Source of the DNA: Streptomyces indicus
GTDB lineage: Bacteria; Actinomycetota; Actinomycetes; Streptomycetales; Streptomycetaceae
Assembly: GCF_900100315.1 (NCBI RefSeq)
Contig: NZ_FNFF01000018.1
Location: 97,175-161,174, forward strand
Length of the DNA: 64,000 bases
Direction: 5' to 3'
Each line of letters opens with the position of its first letter. Position 1 is the stretch's first letter. Both the position numbers and the translations under genes were made by a program. Of the stretch, positions 31,756 through 40,508 are shown one piece after another. The notes beneath the pieces are model-generated. The model worked only from the letters and a program-made list of their open reading frames with translations, was not told the DNA's origin and ran no database searches.

Positions 31756-32127
31756 ATGACCACCACCGAGGCCGGCGCCGCCGAGGCGGGCAGCGCGACC
31801 GCGACGGAGACCGCGCCCGCCGTGGTCACGGACCACGACCGCGGGATCCACGGCTACCACAAGCAGAAGGACGAGCACCTCAAGCGGCTGCGCCGCATCG
31901 AGGGCCAGATCCGCGGCCTTCAGCGCTTGGTCGACGAGGACGTCTACTGCATCGACATACTCACCCAGGTCTCGGCCTCGACCAAGGCCCTCCAGTCCTT
32001 CGCGCTCCAGCTCCTGGAGGAGCACCTGCGCCACTGCGTGGCGGACGCGGCCGTCAAGGGCGGCGAGGAGATCGACGCGAAGGTCGAAGAGGCGACGAAG
32101 GCGATCGCGCGACTGCTGCGGACCTGA
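31756..32127 (+). CDS. csoR: Copper-sensing repressor CsoR
   Basis: A 123-residue all-helical regulator of the CsoR/RcnR family. The copper(I) ligands are all present at the family spacing: Cys65 (DVYCIDIL), His90 and Cys94 (EEHLRHCV). Residues 1-28 are a variable tail. ATG at 31756 with GAGGAGG upstream; longer frames lack coding character. The operator at 31701-31719 supports the copper assignment over nickel or sulfur-sensing relatives. No copper pump or chaperone is adjacent, so its targets are elsewhere. Confidence 0.93.
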   Translation: MTTTEAGAAEAGSATATETAPAVVTDHDRGIHGYHKQKDEHLKRLRRIEGQIRGLQRLVDEDVYCIDILTQVSASTKALQSFALQLLEEHLRHCVADAAVKGGEEIDAKVEEATKAIARLLRT

Positions 32128-32178
32128 GGCGGGAGCGGGGGCGCCGACCGCGCGCCCCTGGCCCGGCAACCTCTCCGG

Positions 32179-32364
32179 TTACCTCTCCCCCTCGCCTTCC
32201 CCGCGCAGATCCCCCACCCTCAGCACCTCGTCGATCCGGTCCGCGCTGAGCCGCTCCTCGTCCGCGGCCGAGGCCGCGATGATGAGGTCGCCGCACAGCT
32301 CGATCTCGGCGAGGGCGACGTGGTCCTGAACCGCTCCCCTGCTCTGGGCCGGCGCCACGTACAT
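32179..32364 (-). CDS. Small conserved protein of unknown function
   Basis: A 61-residue protein whose core reads VQDHVALAEIELCGDLIIAASAA and DRIDEVLRVG. I recall similar short hypothetical proteins in other Streptomyces genomes. The ATG at 32364 is preferred to the adjacent GTG at 32367; AGAGG lies upstream. It is acidic and soluble, without a membrane segment. No function can be assigned. Confidence 0.7.
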   Translation of the reverse strand: MYVAPAQSRGAVQDHVALAEIELCGDLIIAASAADEERLSADRIDEVLRVGDLRGEGEGER

Positions 32365-32539
32365 CACCTCTTTCCGCCGTCGGCGGTCGCAGATTCGTCC
32401 CGAGTCCGACTTCCTAGAGTAGGGAGCGGTCTACGGAACGCGCATGGCACGTATGGACCATTTCGGGTGGGCCGTTTCGGGCGTGAAGTCGGCTGCCCGC
32501 AGGGCGAGTTCGGGATCGGCGCGGCCGGAGCCCGCCTTC

Positions 32540-33517
32540 TCAGCCTGTCGCGATCTTCCCGGCGTAGATGTCCTCGGCCTCGGGCAGCCGGGCCGAGGCC
32601 TTGGTGCCGAACGCGTCGAGCCAGGTCGTCGACACGACGGCGACCCCCTCGGCGCCGGACGCCGCGCCGGACCCCGAACCGGATCCTGCACCGGACCCGG
32701 ACCCCGAGCCGGTCTCCGCGCCGGATCCGGCCTCGGTGCCGCCCGCCGGCTTCGCCCCCTGACTCCCGCCGTCCGTCTGCCCGTTGGCGAAGCTGAACTC
32801 CTGGCGGATCTTGCGCAGCCGCCCCTGGTCGTCGAGGTATGCGTCGAAGGGCACGGTGTCCGTGCTGAACCCTTTCGCCGCCGCCCGGAGCACGGCCCTG
32901 TTCTCCTTCGGCGCCAACTCGGCCGCGCGCGCCAGGTCGGTCACGCCCCGGTAGTGCCGCACCGCCGTGCCGTTCACCTCCGCGGGCCCCACGTACTCCA
33001 CCGAGTGTGCGCCGCGCAGCAGTTCGGCGGCCGTGAGCGGGTCGGTGGCGCCGCCCGTGACGAGGTTGCCGTCCGAGAGCGAGGCGGTGTCGATGCGGAC
33101 CCACTTGTCGGCGGGCACGCCCGCGCCGCGGTTCTTCATGTAGAGGGCGCCGGGCGCAAGCATCTCCGTGATCGGAGCTTGCGGCTCGGCGCCCGAGGGG
33201 TCCTGCGGCAGCTGCACTTCGAGCTCGCCGACCCGCCGTACGAAGTCGTACGTGCCGGCGCCGCGGATCGTCACGCGGGTCCCGCCCGAGGCCATCTCCA
33301 TCGAGGTGCGCGCCCGTGCCGTGCGGGCCTCTACCAGCTCGTCGGCCGCGCGCCGCAGGACTTCGCGCGGATCGCCGCCCGCATCGTCCGCGGCGGCACC
33401 GCCCGGCGAACAGCCTGTCGTGGCCAGGACCAGCGCGGCCAGGCCCGCACCCACCGGAGCGGCCAGGAGGCGCCGGCTCCTGCCGCTGCGACGCCCCTCG
33501 AGCTGCTGCACCACCAT
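32540..33517 (-). CDS. Lipoprotein with LppX/LprG-like fold
   Basis: A 325-residue lipoprotein. The signal peptide has an Arg-rich start (RRSGRSRRLLAAPVG) and lipobox ATTGC, acylated Cys at residue 36. The mature part shows the pattern of actinobacterial LppX_LprAFG-like lipid-binding lipoproteins (RTSMEMASGGTRVTIRGAGTY, then VRHYRGVTDL and FDAYLDDQGRLRKIRQEF). A Gly-Ser repeat of about 30 residues splits the C-terminal part (about residues 250-285). A lipid or glycolipid carrier role is a guess from fold. Confidence 0.75.
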   Translation of the reverse strand: MVVQQLEGRRSGRSRRLLAAPVGAGLAALVLATTGCSPGGAAADDAGGDPREVLRRAADELVEARTARARTSMEMASGGTRVTIRGAGTYDFVRRVGELEVQLPQDPSGAEPQAPITEMLAPGALYMKNRGAGVPADKWVRIDTASLSDGNLVTGGATDPLTAAELLRGAHSVEYVGPAEVNGTAVRHYRGVTDLARAAELAPKENRAVLRAAAKGFSTDTVPFDAYLDDQGRLRKIRQEFSFANGQTDGGSQGAKPAGGTEAGSGAETGSGSGSGAGSGSGSGAASGAEGVAVVSTTWLDAFGTKASARLPEAEDIYAGKIATG

Positions 33518-33625
33518 CGCCTGCCTACCCCCAACACTGGCCGTCCGTACGCGGGCCCCCTTGTGTTCCGCTTAACGACTGGTAACGGCACCCGTCACGG
33601 GCCTGTAGCACGGCCCGTGGGCCGT

Positions 33626-33631
33626 TACGGT
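33626..33631 (+). promoter_or_regulatory. -10 element TACGGT, leaderless start of the small Cys protein
   Basis: TACGGT ends six bases before the GTG at 33638 and no ribosome site intervenes. Confidence 0.5.
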
Positions 33632-33637
33632 TGAAAC

Positions 33638-33811
33638 GTGCAACAAAAGCCACCACCTCCGGCCGCACCCGCCCAGGCCGCCGTGCACCACACCAGCACG
33701 GTCGAGCAGGGCAAGTTCTGTGTCGCGCACTGCACCTGCGGGTGGCGCGGACCGGCCCGAAGGGCACGGTCCAAGGCCAGATCGGACGCGCTGGAGCACG
33801 CGGGCGGCTGA
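33638..33811 (+). CDS. Small Cys-rich protein, 57 residues
   Basis: A short frame (GTG 33638 to TGA 33809-33811), too small for routine calling. The core is GKFCVAHCTCGWRGPARRAR: three Cys and one His packed as C-x2-H-C-x-C followed by a basic stretch and a helix (SKARSDALEHAGG). This looks like a half zinc ribbon or metal knuckle with a nucleic-acid-friendly basic tail. I recall similar small Streptomyces proteins. It appears leaderless. It is divergent from the lipoprotein at 33517. Confidence 0.7.
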   Translation: MQQKPPPPAAPAQAAVHHTSTVEQGKFCVAHCTCGWRGPARRARSKARSDALEHAGG

Positions 33812-33924
33812 CCCCGGCGGGCCCCGGGCCGCGCTCCGCCGGCGCCACGGAACCCTTCCGCGGCCGCAGCCGTCCGTACCTGCGACGGGCACGTCCGCAG
33901 GCGGAGGGCGGGTACACGGAACTC

Positions 33925-35529
33925 ATGGACCACGTGCGGAACATGGACCGGCGTACGGCCATCATCGGCGGGGCCACGCTCGCGTGCGCGGCCGCCGCGG
34001 CGGCGTGCAGCGGCGGCTCAGGCGGCTCCGGCGGCTCCGGCGGGGAGGAGAGCCGGGGCGGTGGCACCACCGCTTCCCCGCCCCCGCCCGACGGGCCCCC
34101 CAGCCGGGGGCCGTCCGCCCGTACCCCGGACTGGCCGGCCCTCGCCGAGGATCTCGACGGCGAGCTGGTGCGCCCCGGGGACGCGGACTGGGACACCGCG
34201 CGGCAGCTGTTCAACACCCGCTTCGACGCGCTCAGGCCCGCGGCCGTCGCGTACGTCGCCGGCAGCGAGGACATACGGACCGCGCTCGCGTTCGCCCGGC
34301 GCACGGGCACCCCGGTCGCGGTGCGCGGCGGCGGCCACTCGTATGCGGGCTGGTCCTCGGGGGACGGACGCCTGATCCTCGACACCTCCCGGCTCTCGGG
34401 GATACGGGCGGGCGGCGCGAGCGCGAGCATCGGCGCGGGCGCGCGCCTGATCGACGTCTACCGTGCGCTGGCCGCGAAGGGCGCGACGCTGCCGGCCGGT
34501 TCGTGCCCGAGCGTGGGCATCGCGGGCCTCGCGCTCGGCGGCGGGCACGGGGTCGCCTCCCGTGCGTACGGACTGACCTGCGACAGCCTGACCAGCGCGA
34601 CGCTGGTGACCGCGGACGGGCGGGAGTTGGTGTGCACGACGGACCAACACCCCGATCTCTTCTGGGCGTTGCGGGGCGCGGGGGCCGGCCAGTTCGGTGT
34701 GGTGACGGAGCTGGGCTTCACCACGCATCCGGCGCCGCGGGCGGTGACCTGCGCCATGTTCTGGCCCGGGGAGCGCGCGGCCGACGTGGTGCGGGCCTGG
34801 CAGCGGTGGGGTCCCGGGCAGCCGGACGAGATCTGGTCGCAGTGCCGGATCGGGGTCGAGTCCGGCGGCCGGCCGTCGGTGCGCGTCATCGCGTTCTCGC
34901 TCGGCACGTACGGGGAGTTGCAGAACGCCGTGGACCGGCTCGCCGACGCGATCGGCGCCTCCGCCTCCTCGGTCTCGCTCCAGCGCAGATCGTACGAAGA
35001 GGCCATGGAGTTCTACGCGGGCTGCGCCTCTTCCTCGGACGAGGCGTGCCATCTGCCGGGCGCTCTGCCCGGCCGCGAGGAGGCGGGCGTGCTCGGCCGG
35101 GCCACGTATGCCGCCCGTTCCGACTTCTTCGCCCGCGAGCTGCCCGCGGCCGGGATCGCGGCGCTGACCGGACTGCTGAGCGGGCGGGCCGACGCGCGTG
35201 ACGTCTCGGTCTCGCTCACCGCCCTGGGCGGTGCGGTGAACCGGGTGGCCCCGACCGCCACCGCGTTCGTGCACCGCCGCCAGCGGGTGCTCGTGCAGTA
35301 CGAGGCGGGCTGGCAGGCCGGGACCGCGGGCACCGGTGCACAGGCCTGGCTGGCCTCCGCGCGCCGGGCGATGCGCCCGTACGCCTCGGGTGCGGCGTAC
35401 CAGAACTATGCGGACCCGACGCTGTCCGGCTGGCGCACGGCGTACTACGGTCCGGCGGCGCCCCGTCTGACCCGCGTCAAGCGCAGGTACGACCCGGAGC
35501 GCCTGTTCGCCTTCCCGCAGGCGCTCTGA
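33925..35529 (+). CDS. FAD-linked oxidase, berberine-bridge-enzyme (BBE) type
   Basis: A 534-residue secreted or lipid-anchored flavoprotein. The N-terminal hydrophobic segment ends ACAAAAAACSGG (possible lipobox Cys28), followed by a Gly/Ser/Pro linker. The FAD-binding PCMH domain contains VAVRGGGHSYAG (His138) and GSCPSVGIAGLALGGGHG (Cys194); both residues are those that link FAD covalently in bicovalent BBE enzymes. The C-terminal BBE segment has AYQNYADPTL and the closing YDPERLFAFPQAL. It probably oxidises a sugar, alcohol or aromatic outside the membrane. A start at 33943 is also possible. Confidence 0.9.
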   Translation: MDHVRNMDRRTAIIGGATLACAAAAAACSGGSGGSGGSGGEESRGGGTTASPPPPDGPPSRGPSARTPDWPALAEDLDGELVRPGDADWDTARQLFNTRFDALRPAAVAYVAGSEDIRTALAFARRTGTPVAVRGGGHSYAGWSSGDGRLILDTSRLSGIRAGGASASIGAGARLIDVYRALAAKGATLPAGSCPSVGIAGLALGGGHGVASRAYGLTCDSLTSATLVTADGRELVCTTDQHPDLFWALRGAGAGQFGVVTELGFTTHPAPRAVTCAMFWPGERAADVVRAWQRWGPGQPDEIWSQCRIGVESGGRPSVRVIAFSLGTYGELQNAVDRLADAIGASASSVSLQRRSYEEAMEFYAGCASSSDEACHLPGALPGREEAGVLGRATYAARSDFFARELPAAGIAALTGLLSGRADARDVSVSLTALGGAVNRVAPTATAFVHRRQRVLVQYEAGWQAGTAGTGAQAWLASARRAMRPYASGAAYQNYADPTLSGWRTAYYGPAAPRLTRVKRRYDPERLFAFPQAL

Positions 35530-35670
35530 GCGGCCGGGAGCGCACGCCCCCCCATCCGGCGGTATCCGCCCCCCGTCCGGCCCACCCGACACGCCCTCGG
35601 GTGGCCCAGTTCCCGCCCCGGGGGTGCCCTGGAGGCATCGGTCGTTCCCGCAACCCGAGGGCAGGTCAGC

Positions 35671-36012
35671 ATGAGCACGAAGAGGACCCGTACCCGAATA
35701 GCCCCGCTCGGCTCCGTCGCCGCCGCCGCGATGCTGCTCGCCGCAGGGGCGAGCCCCGCGGCCGCCGCCTCCGGCACCGGCGAGTTCGCCGCCACGCACC
35801 CCGAAGCAGGACCCCTCGCCCTGGCCTCGGCCGCGGTCGCCGCGGTGGCCGGCGGCTACGGCCTGAAGCTGATGCGCCGCCGCCAGGCGGAGGACAGGGA
35901 GCAGGCGGGGACGGTGAGCCCCGAACCGCCGGGCACGGAGGTCACGGTCGCGGCCCAACAGGCGGCAGCTGAGCCGCAGTTGACCGCACAGACCGTCAAC
36001 TCGGCGGGCTAG
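35671..36012 (+). CDS. Small exported or membrane protein
   Basis: A 113-residue protein: a signal-peptide-like N terminus (RTRTRIAPLG then SVAAAAMLLAAGASPAAAA), one membrane helix (about residues 48-66, LALASAAVAAVAGGYGLKLM) followed by RRRQ. The C-terminal tail is Glu/Thr/Pro rich and probably cytoplasmic. It has a ribosome site AGGTCAGC. No family recognised. Confidence 0.6.
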   Translation: MSTKRTRTRIAPLGSVAAAAMLLAAGASPAAAASGTGEFAATHPEAGPLALASAAVAAVAGGYGLKLMRRRQAEDREQAGTVSPEPPGTEVTVAAQQAAAEPQLTAQTVNSAG

Positions 36013-36034
36013 AGCGGGCGGCGGACGCCGCCGC

Positions 36035-36790
36035 TCAAGCCGCCAGGTCGTTGCGCCCCGCGTCCGGGTCGGCGGCGTCGTCCGCCACCCGCGGCTCCGG
36101 GAGGTCCACGGTGTCGGGGGTGAGCGGCGCACGCCGGGCCCGTACGAGGAAGCCGGCGCGCGGCGAGCGGGCGATCGCCGTGACGAGCGGGGTGAGCAGC
36201 GCCATCGCGAGCGGCGCGAGCAGCAGAGTGGTCGCCGTGCCGAGCGCGAAGCCGCCCACGACGTCCGTCGGGTAGTGCACGCCCATGAAGATCCGGCAGA
36301 AGCCCTCCAGGAGGGCGAGCCCGATGCCGATCAGGCCGAACTTGCGGTTGGCCACGAAGAGTCCGACGCCGAGCGCCATCGCGAGCGTGGCGTGGTCGCT
36401 GACGAACGAGTAGTCCGTCTTGCCGTGCACGAGCAGCTCGAGGCCCTTGTGGTCGAGGAAGGGGCGGGGGCGCTCGACGAACCCGCGGATCGGGATGTTG
36501 ACGAGCACCGCGATGCCCGCGGCCAGCGGCGCCCACACGAGCCCGGCGACGGCGGTCTCCGGCTCGGGGCGGCGCCGCACCGAGGTCCAGCACCACAGCA
36601 CGAGGACGACGAGGGCGACCAGGAGCCCGTACTCGCCGACGAAGCCGATCGCGCGGTCGAGCCACTCGGGGGTGGACCTGGTGAGTCCGTTGATGTCGTA
36701 GAGGAGGTCGACGTCGGGGTTCGAGGCGCCGTCGACGGCGATCTCCGGTCCGGCGGACGCGCGCGCGAAGGCGCTCTCCACTCCAGCCAT
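36035..36790 (-). CDS. PAP2-family membrane phosphatase
   Basis: A 251-residue protein with about six helices and the three phosphatase motifs: RGFVERPRP (motif 1), YSFVSDHATLAMA (motif 2, Ser-Asp-His variant) and MGVHYPTDVVGG (motif 3). Such enzymes dephosphorylate undecaprenyl pyrophosphate or phosphatidic acid at the outer face. A separate envelope lipid role for the Pro/Asp-rich C-terminal tail is not evident. The gene is alone on the minus strand with AAGGGG before the ATG. Confidence 0.9.
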   Translation of the reverse strand: MAGVESAFARASAGPEIAVDGASNPDVDLLYDINGLTRSTPEWLDRAIGFVGEYGLLVALVVLVLWCWTSVRRRPEPETAVAGLVWAPLAAGIAVLVNIPIRGFVERPRPFLDHKGLELLVHGKTDYSFVSDHATLAMALGVGLFVANRKFGLIGIGLALLEGFCRIFMGVHYPTDVVGGFALGTATTLLLAPLAMALLTPLVTAIARSPRAGFLVRARRAPLTPDTVDLPEPRVADDAADPDAGRNDLAA

Positions 36791-37038
36791 GGTGCCGCGG
36801 CCCCTTGTCTCGTCGTGGGCGCGCGTGGGTGCGCGCCCTTGTTCTCAACCCCCGTGCTTCAGCCTGGTCAGTGCGTCTGCCGTCGGTGTCCCGGACCAGT
36901 GTCGCGGTCCGTCGCCCGTAGAACGTTCACTTCCCCTGGATACGTTCCACTCTCCACTGAAAGATCACTCGGACGTTATCGAAGAGTGACTCATCGCCGC
37001 AGCTCAGAGCGGTGGTCGGACGATTGCTTTCGGCCAAC

Positions 37039-38070
37039 TCACGTCTGCGAAGCGGCTTCCGCAATCCCTTCGCGCGCCTCGCCCAGGGCCTGCGCCCCGT
37101 CCTGCGTGACCCGGGTCGCACCGAAGTAGTCGGGGGTGTCCACCGGCGCGAAACGGATCACCGCCCCGGGCCGCGGAGCGTCGATCATGTAGCCGCCGCC
37201 GACATAGATGCCGACGTGCCGGATCGCCCGCGAGTTGGTCAGGTCGTCCGAGAAGAACACCAGGTCACCGGGGAGGAGTTCGCTCCGTTTGGGGTGCGGT
37301 CCCGCGTTGTACTGGTCGTTGGCCACGCGCGGCAGCTCGACGCCCACGGTGGCGTACGCGGCCTTCGTGAGGCCCGAGCAGTCGAAGCGGCCGCCCTCCT
37401 CCGGCGTCCCGTCGCCGCCCCACAGGTACTCCTTGCCGAGCTGCTCCTGCGCGAAGGAGATCGCGCCGGCCGCCTGCCGCGAGGGAGAGACTCGGCCAAC
37501 AGGGCGCGCGAAGGACTTCTCGAGGGTCGTGATGGTCTTCACATAGTTCTGGGTCTCGCGATACGGGGGTACACCGCCGTACTTGATGACGGCGTACGCC
37601 CCCGCGTTGTACGCCGCCAGCATGTTGTGCGTCGGGTTGCCCGGGGCGTCCTTCACGTAACCGGCGAGCTTGCAGTCGTACGAAGCGGCGGACGGGATCG
37701 CGTCGTTGGGATCCCACACGTCGCGGTCGCCGTCCCCGTCGCCGTCGAGCCCGTGCGCGGCCCAGGTGCCGGGGATGAACTGCGCTATGCCCTGCGCGGC
37801 CGCCGGACTCTGCGCCTTCGGGTTCCACCCGCTCTCCTGGTACAGCTGGGCGGCGAGCAGGGCCGGATTGATCGCCGGGCAGAGGTTGCCCCACTTCTGC
37901 ACGAGCGGCTGGTACGCGGCCGGCACGGCGCCCTTGGCGAGGCCGACGGCTCCCTTGCCCACCCCGTTCGCCAGATTGCCCGCGACCATGAAGGTGCCGA
38001 CGACGAGCAGCAGCACGAAGCCGAGTCCGCCGCTCAGAAAAACGGCCGTGACCAGCCAGGCCTTACGCAT
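37039..38070 (-). CDS. Peptidoglycan hydrolase: SLT transglycosylase plus NlpC/P60 peptidase
   Basis: A 343-residue two-domain cell-wall enzyme. Membrane anchor or signal at about residues 8-32. The lytic transglycosylase domain (about 45-185) has the catalytic Glu in LAAQLYQESGWNP, plus AQGIAQFIPGTW and MLAAYNAG. The NlpC/P60 domain (about 205-330) has Cys in RFDCSGLTKAAY, His in IRHVGIYVGGGYMIDAP. It cleaves glycan strands and stem peptides. This layout is common in actinobacterial conjugation and wall-remodelling enzymes, though here it lies 10 kb from the secretion-like cluster. The ATG at 38070 has GAGGGGCGG upstream. Confidence 0.93.
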   Translation of the reverse strand: MRKAWLVTAVFLSGGLGFVLLLVVGTFMVAGNLANGVGKGAVGLAKGAVPAAYQPLVQKWGNLCPAINPALLAAQLYQESGWNPKAQSPAAAQGIAQFIPGTWAAHGLDGDGDGDRDVWDPNDAIPSAASYDCKLAGYVKDAPGNPTHNMLAAYNAGAYAVIKYGGVPPYRETQNYVKTITTLEKSFARPVGRVSPSRQAAGAISFAQEQLGKEYLWGGDGTPEEGGRFDCSGLTKAAYATVGVELPRVANDQYNAGPHPKRSELLPGDLVFFSDDLTNSRAIRHVGIYVGGGYMIDAPRPGAVIRFAPVDTPDYFGATRVTQDGAQALGEAREGIAEAASQT

Positions 38071-38174
38071 CGTCCACCGCCCCTCACGCACAGGAAGTCC
38101 GCCGCGCCCAGTGTATGGGCGGGCGGACTTCTGTTCGCGTACCTGTGGACAACTGCCGTGCCGGACCGACTGAT

Positions 38175-39512
38175 TCAGGCCGCGAGGGCCACCGCCTCCA
38201 CCGCCGGCGCCCGCAGCTGCCGCCAGGCCGTGCCCACGCTCGTGCCGATCGTCACCGCCGCGGCGATCCCCGTGACGGCCAGCCAGATCCCGAGGCCCTG
38301 TCCGGGCAGGAGCCCGTCGGTGCGTACGGAGGTGAAGGCCACGATGCCCGCGAAGCCGGTGAGCGATCCGAGGGCGACGCCGGTCACCGTGAGGACGGTG
38401 CTCTCGGCGGCGACCATCGCGAGCACCTGCCGCGGGGTGGCGCCGGCCAGGCGCTGCTGGCCGAACTCCCGTACGCGGTACGAGGTGGTCGCGTAGAGCG
38501 TGTTGATCAGCATGATGCAGCAGAAGGCCACGATGATCCCGACGACCGCGTAGTTGAGCGTCTCCAGGGTCTTCGCGTCGGCCGCCTTGACCAGGCCGGA
38601 GGCCCGCACCGCGTCGTTCTCGACGCCCTGCATGTACAGGGTGGCGACGGCCATGCCGGTGAAGAGGATCAACGGCATGAGCACATTGGACAGTTGGGCG
38701 GCGCGCTGCCGCATGTTGCGCACGGTCAGGTAGCCGCCCGCGCCGGCGAGCGCGGTGACCGGGCCCTCGAGCACGGTGAGCGCGACCGGCAGGATCCGCG
38801 TCGACAGGAGCGCGCAGCACACGGAGAGCAGGATCGCCCCGTACGCGGCCGGCGCCATGAGCATCTCGGCGTCCCCGTCGAAGGCGGAGGTGGACGCGAG
38901 GCTGAGGGCTCCGGCGCCGAGCGCCGCGTAGGAGAAGAAGGTCCGCGCGCGGCCCTGCTTCCTGACGGTGCGGCGGCCCGCGCGACGTACGGCGAGGAAG
39001 GCGGCGCAGACGGAGGCGAGCAGGGTGATGTCGAAGCCTGTGCTGAGCGCGATCGGCCCGAAGGAGTGCTCGACGGAACCGGCCACCTGCCCGCTGTCCT
39101 GGAACAGGTCGAGCAGCGCCCGCCCGCCGAACATGGCGGGGATCACGGCCAGCGCGGCACCGAGCAGCGCGACGGCGAAGGCCTCGCCGACGACCATCCG
39201 CTTGATCTGCGCGGGGGTCGCGCCGGTGGTACGGAGCAGCTCGATCTCGTCGGCGCGCTGGCGTACGGCGACGGTGAGCGTGGAGGCGACGGCGAAGAAC
39301 ACCAGCAGGCTGCCGTAACCGCCCACCACGCTCGCGGCGACGGTCAGGGTCTCCGCGCTGCGGTCGTCGACCCCGGCGCCGGCGGCCGTGTCGTGCATCG
39401 AGTTGAAGGTCATGATGATCAGCGCGCCCAGGAAGGCGCTGAACAGGGTGGCGGCGAACCGTCCCGGCCGCTGCCGGACGGAGCGCAGGGCGAGCGCGAA
39501 CATGTCCGTCAC
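38175..39512 (-). CDS. ABC transporter permease, FtsX/MacB type
   Basis: A 445-residue permease with FtsX-like halves, about eight helices. LRSVRQRPGRFAATLFSAFLG opens the first; QRADEIELLRTTGATPAQIKRMVVGEAF and YRVREFGQQRLAGATPRQVLAMVAAEST are the two FtsX coupling segments. GTG at 39512 overlaps the ATPase stop (GTGA); an ATG at 39503 is the alternative. With the ATPase it forms a MacB-like exporter, probably for peptides or antibiotics. No accessory membrane-fusion protein is adjacent. Confidence 0.9.
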   Translation of the reverse strand: MTDMFALALRSVRQRPGRFAATLFSAFLGALIIMTFNSMHDTAAGAGVDDRSAETLTVAASVVGGYGSLLVFFAVASTLTVAVRQRADEIELLRTTGATPAQIKRMVVGEAFAVALLGAALAVIPAMFGGRALLDLFQDSGQVAGSVEHSFGPIALSTGFDITLLASVCAAFLAVRRAGRRTVRKQGRARTFFSYAALGAGALSLASTSAFDGDAEMLMAPAAYGAILLSVCCALLSTRILPVALTVLEGPVTALAGAGGYLTVRNMRQRAAQLSNVLMPLILFTGMAVATLYMQGVENDAVRASGLVKAADAKTLETLNYAVVGIIVAFCCIMLINTLYATTSYRVREFGQQRLAGATPRQVLAMVAAESTVLTVTGVALGSLTGFAGIVAFTSVRTDGLLPGQGLGIWLAVTGIAAAVTIGTSVGTAWRQLRAPAVEAVALAA

Positions 39513-40315
39513 ACCCCCTGTGCCGCGTAGTCGTGCCCGTTGATGTCGTCGCCGAGGTGCGCGAGCCGCTCCGCGACCGCGTCCACCGTCGGCCGCTGCA
39601 TGTGCCCCGCGAGCCGCCCGTCGGCCAGGAAGACCACCGAGTCCGCGTACGAGGCGGCCACCGGGTCGTGGGTCACCATCACCACGGTCCGCCCGTGCAC
39701 GCGTACCGCCTCCTGGAGGAGCCGCAGCACGTCGCGCGCGCTGCGGATGTCCAGGGCGCCGGTCGGCTCGTCGGCGAACACCACGGCCGGTTCGGTGACC
39801 AGGGCGCGCGCGATGGCCACGCGCTGCCGCTGCCCTCCGGAGAGTTCGTCGGGCCGGTGCTTCAGGCGCCCGCCGAGCCCCACCTGCTCCAGTACGGAAC
39901 GGGCCTTGGCCTTGTCGATCCGCCGCCCCGCCAGCTTCAGCGGCAGGATGGTGTTCTGCGCGACGGTCAGCGTCGGCAGCAGGTTGTACTGCTGGAACAC
40001 GAACCCGATGCGCCGGCGCCGGAACTTGGTGAGCTCGGCCTCGCTGCCCTTGCTCATCTCCTCGCCGGCCACCATCACGATCCCGCTGTCGGGCCGTTCG
40101 AGCCCGGCCGCGCACTGGAGCAGTGTGGTCTTGCCGGACCCGGAAGGGCCCATGACCGCGGTGAACGTCCCGCGCGGCAGCGACAGGCTCACCCCGTCGA
40201 GCGCCCGCACGGCACTCTCGCCCTCCCCGTAGCTCTTGCTGACCTTCACGAGCCGCAGCGCCTCGTCGCTGTGCCGCCCGGAGGGCCTCTGCGCCTTGTC
40301 CCTACGCCCGAACAT
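39509..40315 (-). CDS. ABC transporter ATPase, MacB/LolD type
   Basis: A 268-residue ATPase: Walker A GPSGSGKTT, FVFQQYNLLPTLTVAQN, signature LSGGQRQRVAIARAL, Walker B VVFADEPTGALD, switch His in VTHDPVAAS. These are the features of the LolD/MacB group that pairs with FtsX-type permeases. ATG at 40315 behind AAGGGG. The palindrome at 40346-40369 lies just upstream and may be its operator. It is coupled to the permease gene by a four-base overlap. Confidence 0.93.
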   Translation of the reverse strand: MFGRRDKAQRPSGRHSDEALRLVKVSKSYGEGESAVRALDGVSLSLPRGTFTAVMGPSGSGKTTLLQCAAGLERPDSGIVMVAGEEMSKGSEAELTKFRRRRIGFVFQQYNLLPTLTVAQNTILPLKLAGRRIDKAKARSVLEQVGLGGRLKHRPDELSGGQRQRVAIARALVTEPAVVFADEPTGALDIRSARDVLRLLQEAVRVHGRTVVMVTHDPVAASYADSVVFLADGRLAGHMQRPTVDAVAERLAHLGDDINGHDYAAQGV

Positions 40316-40345
40316 GTCAGCCCCTTTGTCACGTCTTCTCCGTAT

Positions 40346-40369
40346 GTACGGCGGTTTCCGCTGCCGTAC
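40346..40369 (-). promoter_or_regulatory. Inverted repeat upstream of the MacB-like operon
   Basis: GTACGGC (40346-40352) and its complement (40363-40369) enclose a nested GCGG-TTT-CCGC. The dyad lies 31 bases before the ATPase start, suitable for a repressor or for a leader hairpin. Confidence 0.4.
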
Positions 40370-40508
40370 TTCGAAGGTAGGGACGGGAGCTCGGCGGCAC
40401 ATTGGGCGTGGGGCCCGGACCGGGGTGGTGGTGGGTACACCCCGGTGGGGTGGGGGTGGGACCGCCGGACCGGCCGTACGGGGTCGGGCCCGTGCGTGCC
40501 CTGTCCGC

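Noticed and set aside
36925..36950. PHO box before the PAP2 gene (GTTCACTTCCC and GTTCCAC)
   Set aside because: The two similar units are 19 bases apart and not in 11-bp register, so they do not form a PhoP site.
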